From an uncultured Ruminococcus sp. (GTDB taxonomy: Bacteria > Bacillota_A > Clostridia > Oscillospirales > Ruminococcaceae), in assembly GCA_946629405.1 (NCBI GenBank), contig CAMOXW010000113.1:1-8770 (forward strand): a DNA stretch of 8,770 nucleotides. Direction: 5' to 3'. Under the pieces are notes generated by a model. That model saw only the letters and a program-made list of their open reading frames with translations, was not told where the DNA came from and made no database searches. This document shows positions 1 to 5,574 of the stretch, piece by piece. Each line of letters starts with the position of its first letter. The stretch's first letter is position 1. Both the position numbers and the translations under genes were made by a program.

Positions 1-11
1 GGAGGATAATT

Positions 12-650
12 ATGAAAAAGTCTATTTCAGTTCTCGCAGCAGCAATGCTGCTCTCATGCACATTCGTTTCCTGCGGAAGCAAGGACAGCAGCGATGACAA
101 GGATACTATCGTCGGCAAGTGGATACCTACCGAGGAGACATTGAAGAGCGCGTCGGAAGACGAGGAAGTGCCGGTTCCAGGCGGATACATTGAGTTTATA
201 TCAGACAATAAAATGACCTTCCACGAAGAAATTGACTATTCCAGTATCCTTTGTATTGACGGCGATAAGTTAGTTGCAGGCGGAAATTCAATAGAATATA
301 CCTATGACGGCACAACCATTACTGCCGGCGCTACCACTTTTGTCCGTGCAGACGAAGCTGATGAAGACTCAGTATACGGTGAATATAATACTGATTATTT
401 TGATCAGTTTATGGATAGCAATTCTTCTGATGAAGCAGCAGTGACTTATTCCCTGGTTTTTGAAAGTGACGGAAAGTCTTCTTTAATTGCGACAGTAAAT
501 ACGACATATGAATATGACGAAGAAAATGGCACAATTACAACAGGTCTGGACGAGGAGGATGAAGGCCCCTCTAAGGTCGAGATAGACGGAGATAAGCTCA
601 CAATAACCGATTCTGACGGTGAAGTCGAAATCTATACCCGCGTTAAGTAA
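12..650 (+). CDS. Small acidic secreted lipoprotein, lipocalin-like repeats, function unknown
   Basis: A 212-residue protein. The start is fixed by GGAGG at 1-5, six bases before the ATG. The N-terminus is a lipoprotein signal: KK, a short hydrophobic core, then Cys21 in FVSC followed by GSKDSS. An alternative lipobox, LLSC at Cys16, cannot be excluded. The mature part is very rich in Asp and Glu and short of Lys until its end, so it should be an anionic protein anchored to the outer face of the membrane. It opens with GKWIPTEE and twice shows a strand pattern around IDGDKL (about residues 76-110 and 186-212), ending in IYTRVK. This resembles the lipocalin-like small lipoproteins common in Ruminococcaceae, but the family assignment is from memory and the function is unknown. 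The next hairpin (723-763) closes the unit. Its promoter lies before the window. Confidence 0.85.
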   Translation: MKKSISVLAAAMLLSCTFVSCGSKDSSDDKDTIVGKWIPTEETLKSASEDEEVPVPGGYIEFISDNKMTFHEEIDYSSILCIDGDKLVAGGNSIEYTYDGTTITAGATTFVRADEADEDSVYGEYNTDYFDQFMDSNSSDEAAVTYSLVFESDGKSSLIATVNTTYEYDEENGTITTGLDEEDEGPSKVEIDGDKLTITDSDGEVEIYTRVK

Positions 651-722
651 GCATCCGCGAAAAAGTCCAGCGCTTTAAATCATACGCTCATACAGAAGCT
701 TTAGTCAGTTTTTGTACAGCAC

Positions 723-763
723 AAAAGCTCCGCCGTAACAATGAAGGTTATGGCGGAGCTTTT
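723..763. terminator. Bidirectional intrinsic terminator between convergent lipoprotein and rhodanese genes
   Basis: Twelve perfectly paired bases (AAAAGCTCCGCC at 723-734 with GGCGGAGCTTTT at 752-763), extended by about five more pairs including one G-T, around a loop of about seven bases. The T-run of the 3' arm serves + transcripts from the lipoprotein gene. The A-run of the 5' arm gives the T-run for - transcripts coming out of the rhodanese gene. Confidence 0.88.
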
Positions 764-795
764 CATTTCCTGTTATCACTTGCCGGCAGCCGCAG

Positions 796-824
796 TTGAC
801 AAATCTGTTTTTTTGCGGTATAAT
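796..824 (+). promoter_or_regulatory. Perfect-consensus sigma-70/A promoter reading into rhodanese antisense and toward thiF-like gene
   Basis: TTGACA at 796-801, a 17-base spacer, TATAAT at 819-824: all twelve consensus bases at optimal spacing. Predicted start is near 831. It sits just after the terminator at 723-763, so it is insulated from upstream reading. The first well-formed + strand gene downstream is the E1-like gene at 1212, so the transcript would carry a leader of about 380 nt that is antisense to the entire rhodanese gene. No ribosome binding site or start codon suggests a smaller gene near 831-883. Confidence 0.75.
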
Positions 825-883
825 TCTTATTATATATATCGGTATAGCAGATATAAAACTGTGCCGCTTTGCAAAACTGCCGT

Positions 884-1186
884 CTACAGCCTTTCATATG
901 CAAGATTTGCGGTATATGCTGCATGACCGCCCTCAATATTGCAGACATCATATCCGCGGTCTTCAAGTATCTCCGCAACTTCTTCGCTCAGGTCGCCCGT
1001 TCTGCACAAAACATAAACAGGCCTGTCTTTCGGCAGCTTTGAAAGCCCGGATGATATCTCGTCAAATGGCACGTTTACCGAACCCCTGATGCCATTTCTT
1101 TCAAATTCCTGCCTGCTTCTTATATCAAGAAGAAGCACTTTTCCGGTGTCAAGGCTGCCAATTTCCGATGCGTTTATTCTTTTCAT
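884..1186 (-). CDS. Single-domain rhodanese (sulfurtransferase)
   Basis: A 100-residue cytoplasmic protein, the usual size for a stand-alone rhodanese domain of the GlpE/PspE kind. Visible motifs are LLLDIRSRQEFERNGI (about 18-33), the CH2A-type block GSVNVPFDEI (35-44), the active-site loop CRTGDLS with catalytic Cys61, and the closing IEGGHAAY (84-91). Cys61 would carry a persulfide passed to an acceptor. The start is supported by AAAGGA on the minus strand (1199-1194), seven bases from the ATG. The gene is divergent from the E1-like gene, with 25 bp between start codons, and the two families commonly cooperate: eukaryotic MOCS3/Uba4 and some bacterial MoeZ proteins fuse an E1 domain to a rhodanese domain. 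No convincing promoter lies directly upstream inside the E1-like gene. The nearest strong one on this strand is at 2132-2160. Transcription should stop at 763-723. Its specific acceptor is unknown. Confidence 0.9.
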   Translation of the reverse strand: MKRINASEIGSLDTGKVLLLDIRSRQEFERNGIRGSVNVPFDEISSGLSKLPKDRPVYVLCRTGDLSEEVAEILEDRGYDVCNIEGGHAAYTANLAYERL

Positions 1187-1211
1187 ATCATATTCCTTTC
1201 AGGAGGTAAAA
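1187..1211. promoter_or_regulatory. 25-bp divergent start region with two opposed ribosome binding sites
   Basis: Between the two start codons lie AAAGGA for the minus gene (1199-1194) and AGGAGG for the plus gene (1201-1206, five bases before ATG 1212). The sites almost touch. There is no room for two promoters, so each gene must be transcribed from inside or beyond the other. The AGGAGG decides the start of the E1-like gene at 1212; an open frame extends back to 1089 but has no ribosome binding site and overlaps the rhodanese gene. Confidence 0.8.
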
Positions 1212-2018
1212 ATGGCTTTAACAGATCATCAGCTCGAACGCTATTCGAGGCACATAACATTAAAGGAGATCGGTGTAAAAGGACAGAAGAAGCTTCTTGC
1301 CGCAAAAGTCCTTATAATCGGCGCAGGAGGTCTCGGTGCGCCTGCCGCAATGTATCTTGCCGCCGCAGGTACGGGAACTATAGGCATCGCCGACTGCGAC
1401 AACGTTGAGCTTTCAAATCTCCAGCGGCAGATAATCCACAACACCAGCGACATAGGCAAATCTAAGGTCCAGTCCGCCGCTGAATCAATAAAAGCGTTGA
1501 ACCCCGATGTTACGGTCAGGACTTACCACGAATACATTAACAGCAGTAATATTTCCGGACTGATCGCGGATTATGATTTCATTATCGACGGTACCGATAA
1601 TTTTCCTGCAAAATTTCTCATAAACGATGCCTGCGTACTTGGCCATAAGCCATTCTGCCATGCCGGTATCCTGCGATTTGAGGGGCAGCTTATGACTTAT
1701 GTCCCCGGTGCTTCTCCATGCTATCGCTGTATATTTGAAGCTCCGCCCCCGAAAAACGCTGTGCCGGGCTGCCGCGAAGCAGGAGTTGTGGGAGCTATGG
1801 CAGGGATAATCGGTTCAATGCAGGCGCTCGAAGCAATTAAATTCATCACAGGTCAGGGCGAACTGCTTACAGGAAGTATGCTGATTTTCGATGGACTGAA
1901 AATGGAATGGCGAAAAGTGAAGCTTCCCGGAAGGAACCCGCGCTGTCCCATATGCGGTGACAGCCCGTCAATAACTGTAATATCCGACGAGGAACAGCAG
2001 GCTTGCCCGCTCAGATGA
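1212..2018 (+). CDS. ThiF/MoeB/HesA-family E1-like adenylyltransferase
   Basis: A 268-residue enzyme of the usual MoeB/ThiF length (about 250). The family adenylates the C-terminal glycine of a ubiquitin-like sulfur carrier (ThiS, MoaD or similar) so that it can be thiocarboxylated. Visible in order: the N-terminal LERYSRHI block (8-15), the nucleotide loop GAGGLG (37-42), the LSNLQRQ segment (67-73) with the conserved Arg72, DGTDN (126-130), zinc pairs CYRC (170 and 173) and CPIC (245 and 248), the conserved Cys187 in GCREAGVVG, and the helix SMQALEAIK (202-210). All key residues are present, so it should be active. It ends in a short tail without a rhodanese domain; that activity is encoded by the divergent neighbour. 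ThiF, MoeB and HesA types cannot be told apart without the carrier protein, which is not in the window. No clear terminator follows. Confidence 0.92.
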   Translation: MALTDHQLERYSRHITLKEIGVKGQKKLLAAKVLIIGAGGLGAPAAMYLAAAGTGTIGIADCDNVELSNLQRQIIHNTSDIGKSKVQSAAESIKALNPDVTVRTYHEYINSSNISGLIADYDFIIDGTDNFPAKFLINDACVLGHKPFCHAGILRFEGQLMTYVPGASPCYRCIFEAPPPKNAVPGCREAGVVGAMAGIIGSMQALEAIKFITGQGELLTGSMLIFDGLKMEWRKVKLPGRNPRCPICGDSPSITVISDEEQQACPLR

Positions 2019-2131
2019 AGCCGGACAGCTCACATCTTCCCTGCTATCAGCGGATATGAACAGCGTTTCTGAAAACCTGTCAAGAATAGCTATTGCCTCC
2101 TATATCATAGTAAACTAATGTGCTTAATATG

Positions 2132-2160
2132 ATTATATATCATGCCAGAAAATATGTCAA
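2132..2160 (-). promoter_or_regulatory. Perfect-consensus sigma-70/A promoter on the minus strand, reading toward the E1-like gene in antisense
   Basis: On the minus strand: TTGACA at 2160-2155, a 17-base spacer, TATAAT at 2137-2132. All twelve consensus bases match at optimal spacing. The predicted start is near 2125. An AGGAGG follows about 25 bases later (2101-2096), but no ATG or GTG is well placed after it. The next established minus-strand gene is the rhodanese at 1186, so the transcript would be antisense to the whole E1-like gene before reaching it. Confidence 0.75.
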
Positions 2161-2171
2161 TATCTTTTCCC

Positions 2172-2180
2172 TGATATAAT
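2172..2180 (+). promoter_or_regulatory. Possible extended -10 element
   Basis: TGATATAAT is an exact TGnTATAAT extended -10, but there is no recognisable -35 at 16-18 bases upstream. It would be divergent from the 2132-2160 promoter and overlaps its upstream flank. In this AT-rich stretch a chance match is quite possible. Confidence 0.3.
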
Positions 2181-2366
2181 AGTCAGACAACCTTTTCAGG
2201 CGGTTTAACGCTCATGAATTCACATTATATAAAAGTGATGCAATTCTGCAAACGATGCAGCGTGTTTACAGCGGCACAAAAGTAAAATTGCAGTTTTGGC
2301 TGATAATTGGCGTATTTTGCAGCCTCCACAAATATTGCGGCATCATTTTGATAAGTTAGCAAAAAT

Positions 2367-2413
2367 TGAACAGTGAATTTTTTGTGATAGCAAAAAATGA
2401 CTTGAATTGTTCA
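2367..2413. repeat. Interrupted inverted repeat overlapping the xylanase promoter, candidate operator
   Basis: TGAACA (2367-2372) is mirrored by TGTTCA (2408-2413). Inside lies a perfect eight-base stem, ATTTTTTG (2377-2384) with CAAAAAAT (2391-2398), plus AGT/ACT (2372-2374 with 2400-2402). The right arm covers the -35 box and the start of the spacer of the promoter at 2402-2430. A direct repeat, TAGCAAAAAT (2357-2366) and TAGCAAAAAAT (2388-2398), is spaced 31 bp apart, about three helical turns. The position suits an operator or activator site; the binding protein is unknown. Confidence 0.45.
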
Positions 2414-2430
2414 TGAAAATGTAATAAAAT
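2402..2430 (+). promoter_or_regulatory. Promoter of the xylanase/esterase gene
   Basis: TTGAAT (-35, 2402-2407, four of six consensus bases), 17-base spacer, TAAAAT (-10, 2425-2430, five of six). Predicted start is near 2437, leaving an untranslated leader of about 120 nt before ATG 2559. The spacer contains AATTGTTCAT (2405-2414) and AATGTA (2418-2423), both also found in the promoter of the AraC-family gene at 5723-5751. Confidence 0.65.
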
Positions 2431-2440
2431 GTTTACAGAA

Positions 2441-2507
2441 GCTGAGGAAAAGGCGGGACGTATATCTGGCGGGCGACCGCTTCCTGAGATATATGCTTTT
2501 CCTGAGC
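2441..2507 (+). ncRNA. Long structured 5' leader hairpin of the xylanase mRNA (unclassified cis-regulatory RNA candidate)
   Basis: The leader folds almost end to end. Outer stem: 2441-2452 with 2496-2507, eleven of twelve pairs (one G-G mismatch). Then a six-base bulge GCGGGA on the 5' side only. Middle stem: 2459-2467 with 2487-2495, nine pairs including one G-U. Then a 1 by 6 internal loop. Apical stem: GCGG (2469-2472) with CCGC (2477-2480), closed by a GCGA tetraloop of GNRA type. It starts only about four bases after the predicted transcription start and ends about 50 bases before the start codon. TTCCTGAG occurs twice (2481-2488 and 2499-2506), so both copies can compete for the same 5' arm. 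No T-run follows, so it is not a terminator. I do not recognise a known riboswitch class. Confidence 0.6.
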
Positions 2508-2558
2508 GTACATGATATTCATTATATTTATTTTATTTGAAAGTGAGGAATGATATTC

Positions 2559-5441
2559 ATGAAGAACAGCATTTTCAAACGTGCGGTAGGTACTGTCGTT
2601 GCCGGCTTCTTAGCTTTCACCTCAGTACCCTTCATGGCTAAGGACATCTCCGCAAACGCCGCTCAGACCCTTACAACAAGTCCGAGCCACACTCAGGAGA
2701 CAGGCTGGTATAACGATTACCACCACGAGATCTGGCAGGCTGATACGCCCAATACTTCTACGATGACTCTCTATGAGGACGGCGGCGGATTCAGCACAAA
2801 GTGGCAGTGCGGCCCGAATAACTCAAAGGGTAACTTCCTTGCCCGCCGCGGTCTTTTCTACGGAAGACATACCGGCAAGTACTGGCAGGATTACGGTAAC
2901 TTCTGCTGTGACTTCGACTGCACATGGTCAGCCGGCAGCTCGGGTAACTCCCGTATCTGCATCTACGGCTGGACTGAAGACCCCCTCGTTGAGTTCTATA
3001 TCATCGAGGACTGGAAGAACTGGGTCCCTTCATCCGCAAGCGCTAAGCAGGTTACTATCGACGGAAGCGTTTACGACGTATTCACAAACCCCATGAATTC
3101 CTACAACATCACAGGTTCAAACGGGCCCTTCACACAGTACATCAGCGTCCGCAAGACCCCCAGAACATCAGGTACTATCAGTATCTACAAGCACTTTGAG
3201 GCATGGGAATCACTCGGCATGAAGATGGGTGATTTCTACGAAGTTGCTTTCAACGTTGAAGGCTGGGAAAGCGACGGTCAGGCAGACGTCAAGACTAACG
3301 TAATGTATTTCGCAAACGGTGACGAGCCTACCGGCACTACAACTACCACAACAACCACTCAGCCCGCTCCTCCTCCGGAGCCCGATGCTAACGGCGACTA
3401 CATCACCTGCTCTTTTGAGTCCGGTGAGGACAACTGGACAGGCAGAGGCGATGCTTCCGTTGCTCTTGATACAAGCAGCTACTACGACGGCAAGAGCTCC
3501 CTCAAGGTGACAGGCAGAACGGATAACTGGCACGGTACTGCCATAAAGCTCGATTCTAAGACCTTTGTTCCCGGCTATACCTACAGCATAAGCACCGCAG
3601 TCCTCCAGAACAGCGGCTCCGCGGTTGAAATGAAGCTCACTCTCCAGAATACAGTCAGCGGTAAGGAAAACTACACTGAGGTAGTTACTGCGGACGCTAA
3701 CAGCGGCGAGTGGACAAAGCTCGAAAATACCAAGTTCACTATCCCCGAGGGCGCTACAGACCTCATACTCTATGTTGAAGCTCCAAAAAGTCTGACTGAT
3801 TTCAATATCGACACAGTTCAGATCTCTAAGGAAGGAAAGGCTTCCTCCGTAGTCAACGGCAAGGGTACCGTAAACGGTTCATCCTCCGATGTGACTACAA
3901 CAACTACTACAACTGTTACAACCACTTCGACCACAGTTACCACAACAGACAATACTCCTGATGTTACACTCTACGGCGACGCTAACTGCGATGGTCAGGT
4001 AAATATGGCTGACGCTATACTCATCATGCAGTACGTTTCAAATCCCGACAAGTACGGTGTCGGCAAGCCTGACGGTATGTCCGCTCTCGGCGAAAAGAAC
4101 GCCGATGTAAGCGAAACAGGCGACGGCCTTACAAATAAGGACGCTCTCGCTGTTCAGAAGTATAAGCTTGGACTGATCAATAAGCTCCCTGAGAGCTACA
4201 GCACGGCTCAAAAAAAAACTGACGTAACAACTACAACTGTTACCGCTGTCACAACAACTACTACATTTGCTACAACTCCTCCCGCACCTGCTGCTGATTA
4301 CTTCACAAGCCCATTCGACAGCTCAGTGAACAGCTGGTCAGCAAGAGGCGACGCAAGTATCTCAGTAGACAATAACAACTACTACGCCGGCGGCGGCTCA
4401 CTCAAAATAACAGGACGCACAAAGAACTGGAACGGTGCTGCTATTGCACTCGACTCCTCCTTCGTTGCAGGCGGCACCTACAGCTTCAGCGCTGCCGTTC
4501 TCCAGAAGGTAAGTGCTTCTGATGATTTCAAGATCTCACTCCAGTACAACAATGCTTCCGGCGAGGAGTCCTACGACACTATCGCAGAGGCAAGCGCTTC
4601 CAAGAACACATGGACAAAGCTCGAGAACGTTGCTTACACTATCCCCGAGGGCGCTACAGATCTTCTCGTTTACATTGAGACAGCAGATACAACTATCAAT
4701 TTCTTCGTTGACGAATTCTCCGTTCAGGAGAAGGGCAAGAATGCTGCTATCGTTAACGGTCAGGGTACAGTTTCCGAGGAAGCTGAGCCTGTTATCGACC
4801 CCACCAAGAAGCTCGTTGCTATCAGCTTCGACGACGGTGCAGTAGGTACTTCACCCACAGCTTCTTCCATGAGAATAATCAACGCTATCGCTGATCAGGG
4901 CTGGAAGGCTACATTCTTCTATGTCGGCGACTGGATCAGAGGCACTGACGGTGAGAACGAAGTTAAGTACGCTTACAGCAAGGGTATGGAGATCGCTAAC
5001 CACACGACCACTCACCCCTATCTTTCCAAGAAATCATCAAACGAGATCAGAAGCGAATTCGACCAGACTCACGCCAAGCTCAAGAACATCATCGGTGCAG
5101 AGCCCTCCAAGCTTCTCAGACTTCCTTACCTTGACTGCAACGATACAGTCAAGCAGACTCTCAGCGACGTAGCTCTCATAAGCTGCTCAGTTGACTCAGG
5201 CGACTGGAAGGACGGCGCAACAAAGGACATGGTTGTCAACAACATCAAGCAGGCTGCTGCTCAGGGCAGACTTGAGAACGCTATCGTTCTCTGCCACGAG
5301 ACTAAGGATCACACCGCAGCTGCTATTGAAGAACTTGTTCCGTGGCTCGAAGCAAACGGCTACCAGATCGTAACTATCTCAGATCTGTTTGCTGCAAGAG
5401 GCAAGACACTTGCCGGCGGTCAGGTACACACAAATGCCTGA
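2559..5441 (+). CDS. Cellulosomal multidomain xylanase/acetylxylan esterase (GH11-CBM22-dockerin-CBM22-CE4)
   Basis: 960 residues, secreted. ATG 2559 is chosen because GTGAGGA (2543-2549) is correctly spaced for it and too close to the ATG at 2550. Order: signal peptide to about residue 35 (SANAA); GH11 endo-xylanase, about 36-255, with nucleophile Glu145 in PLVEF and acid/base Glu234 in NVEGW; Thr/Pro linker, 257-275; CBM22 xylan-binding module, about 280-425; Thr/Val linker, 446-463; dockerin, about 470-545; Thr linker, 556-573; second CBM22, about 580-725; CE4 (NodB-like) deacetylase, about 750-945, with SFDDG (Asp758, Asp759), HTTTH (His815, His819), RLPY (854-857), DSGDW (879-883) and CHET (His913). 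All catalytic residues are present. The enzyme would cut xylan and remove acetyl groups while docked to a scaffoldin. The dockerin's first calcium loop is D474-N-D-Q-N-D485; its second (D516-D528) has one extra residue. Own promoter, folded leader and terminator make it monocistronic. Confidence 0.96.
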   Translation: MKNSIFKRAVGTVVAGFLAFTSVPFMAKDISANAAQTLTTSPSHTQETGWYNDYHHEIWQADTPNTSTMTLYEDGGGFSTKWQCGPNNSKGNFLARRGLFYGRHTGKYWQDYGNFCCDFDCTWSAGSSGNSRICIYGWTEDPLVEFYIIEDWKNWVPSSASAKQVTIDGSVYDVFTNPMNSYNITGSNGPFTQYISVRKTPRTSGTISIYKHFEAWESLGMKMGDFYEVAFNVEGWESDGQADVKTNVMYFANGDEPTGTTTTTTTTQPAPPPEPDANGDYITCSFESGEDNWTGRGDASVALDTSSYYDGKSSLKVTGRTDNWHGTAIKLDSKTFVPGYTYSISTAVLQNSGSAVEMKLTLQNTVSGKENYTEVVTADANSGEWTKLENTKFTIPEGATDLILYVEAPKSLTDFNIDTVQISKEGKASSVVNGKGTVNGSSSDVTTTTTTTVTTTSTTVTTTDNTPDVTLYGDANCDGQVNMADAILIMQYVSNPDKYGVGKPDGMSALGEKNADVSETGDGLTNKDALAVQKYKLGLINKLPESYSTAQKKTDVTTTTVTAVTTTTTFATTPPAPAADYFTSPFDSSVNSWSARGDASISVDNNNYYAGGGSLKITGRTKNWNGAAIALDSSFVAGGTYSFSAAVLQKVSASDDFKISLQYNNASGEESYDTIAEASASKNTWTKLENVAYTIPEGATDLLVYIETADTTINFFVDEFSVQEKGKNAAIVNGQGTVSEEAEPVIDPTKKLVAISFDDGAVGTSPTASSMRIINAIADQGWKATFFYVGDWIRGTDGENEVKYAYSKGMEIANHTTTHPYLSKKSSNEIRSEFDQTHAKLKNIIGAEPSKLLRLPYLDCNDTVKQTLSDVALISCSVDSGDWKDGATKDMVVNNIKQAAAQGRLENAIVLCHETKDHTAAAIEELVPWLEANGYQIVTISDLFAARGKTLAGGQVHTNA
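3396..3833 (+). repeat. First CBM22-coding repeat
   Basis: Encodes residues 280-425. Aligns with the second copy (4296-4733) at an offset of exactly 900 bp. Shared protein blocks include RGDAS, SLK-TGRT-NW-G-AI-LDS, AVLQ, WTKLEN and TIPEGATDL. A stretch of 24 identical bases occurs at 3737-3760 and 4637-4660. This points to intragenic duplication. Confidence 0.8.
4296..4733 (+). repeat. Second CBM22-coding repeat
   Basis: Encodes residues 580-725, the partner of 3396-3833. The dockerin and two Thr-rich linkers lie between the copies. Both copies are followed by a similar short tail (NGKGTVNG after the first, NGQGTVSE after the second), so the duplicated unit extends slightly beyond the module itself. 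Confidence 0.8.
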
Positions 5442-5479
5442 TCTGTAAACTAAGATTTCTCCAATTTTAATATCCCCTG

Positions 5480-5518
5480 AAAGGCAGTCGGCGCACCAAC
5501 CGGCTGTCTTTTACTTTT
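5480..5518 (+). terminator. Intrinsic terminator of the xylanase/esterase gene
   Basis: Twelve-pair stem (5480-5491 with 5500-5511, two G-T pairs), an eight-base loop, and the tail TTTTACTTTT. It begins 38 bases after the stop codon. Confidence 0.85.
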
Positions 5519-5574
5519 AGAGGTAAAAGGTCAGCAGTAAGTTGCCGGGGACGTATTCAAAGTCAACTGCCATA

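Larger units (their letters stand above)
2019..2549. other. 531-bp intergenic region with several regulatory signals
   Basis: No gene of normal size is supported here on either strand. From left to right it holds a minus-strand AGGAGG (2101-2096) and its consensus promoter (2132-2160), a + strand extended -10 (2172-2180), an AT-rich stretch with a short unsupported frame at 2214-2285, an inverted repeat (2367-2413), the xylanase promoter (2402-2430) and a folded leader (2441-2507). No obvious intrinsic terminator was seen after the E1-like gene. Confidence 0.7.

Noticed and set aside
741..1089. Open frames on + at 741-926 and 796-1089, opposite the rhodanese gene
   Set aside because: No ribosome binding site; the starts lie in the terminator or inside the consensus promoter; the minus-strand rhodanese has full family motifs.
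1089..1211. N-terminal extension of the E1-like protein from ATG 1089
   Set aside because: The 41 extra residues have no family resemblance, no ribosome binding site, and overlap the rhodanese gene; ATG 1212 has AGGAGG five bases upstream and starts at the usual family N-terminus.
2015..2059. ATG overlapping the stop of the E1-like gene, giving a 14-residue frame
   Set aside because: Too short, no ribosome binding site, no resemblance to a ThiS/MoaD carrier and no Gly-Gly end.
796..2160. Invertible promoter (phase-variation) element, because two perfect promoters face each other
   Set aside because: The spacers and flanks of the two promoters are unrelated in sequence and no long inverted repeats were found around them.
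2214..2285. Possible 23-residue protein with a CKRC motif in the intergenic region, downstream of the extended -10
   Set aside because: The ribosome binding site is poor and too far away (AGGCGG about 13 bases before the ATG); a chance frame is the simpler explanation.
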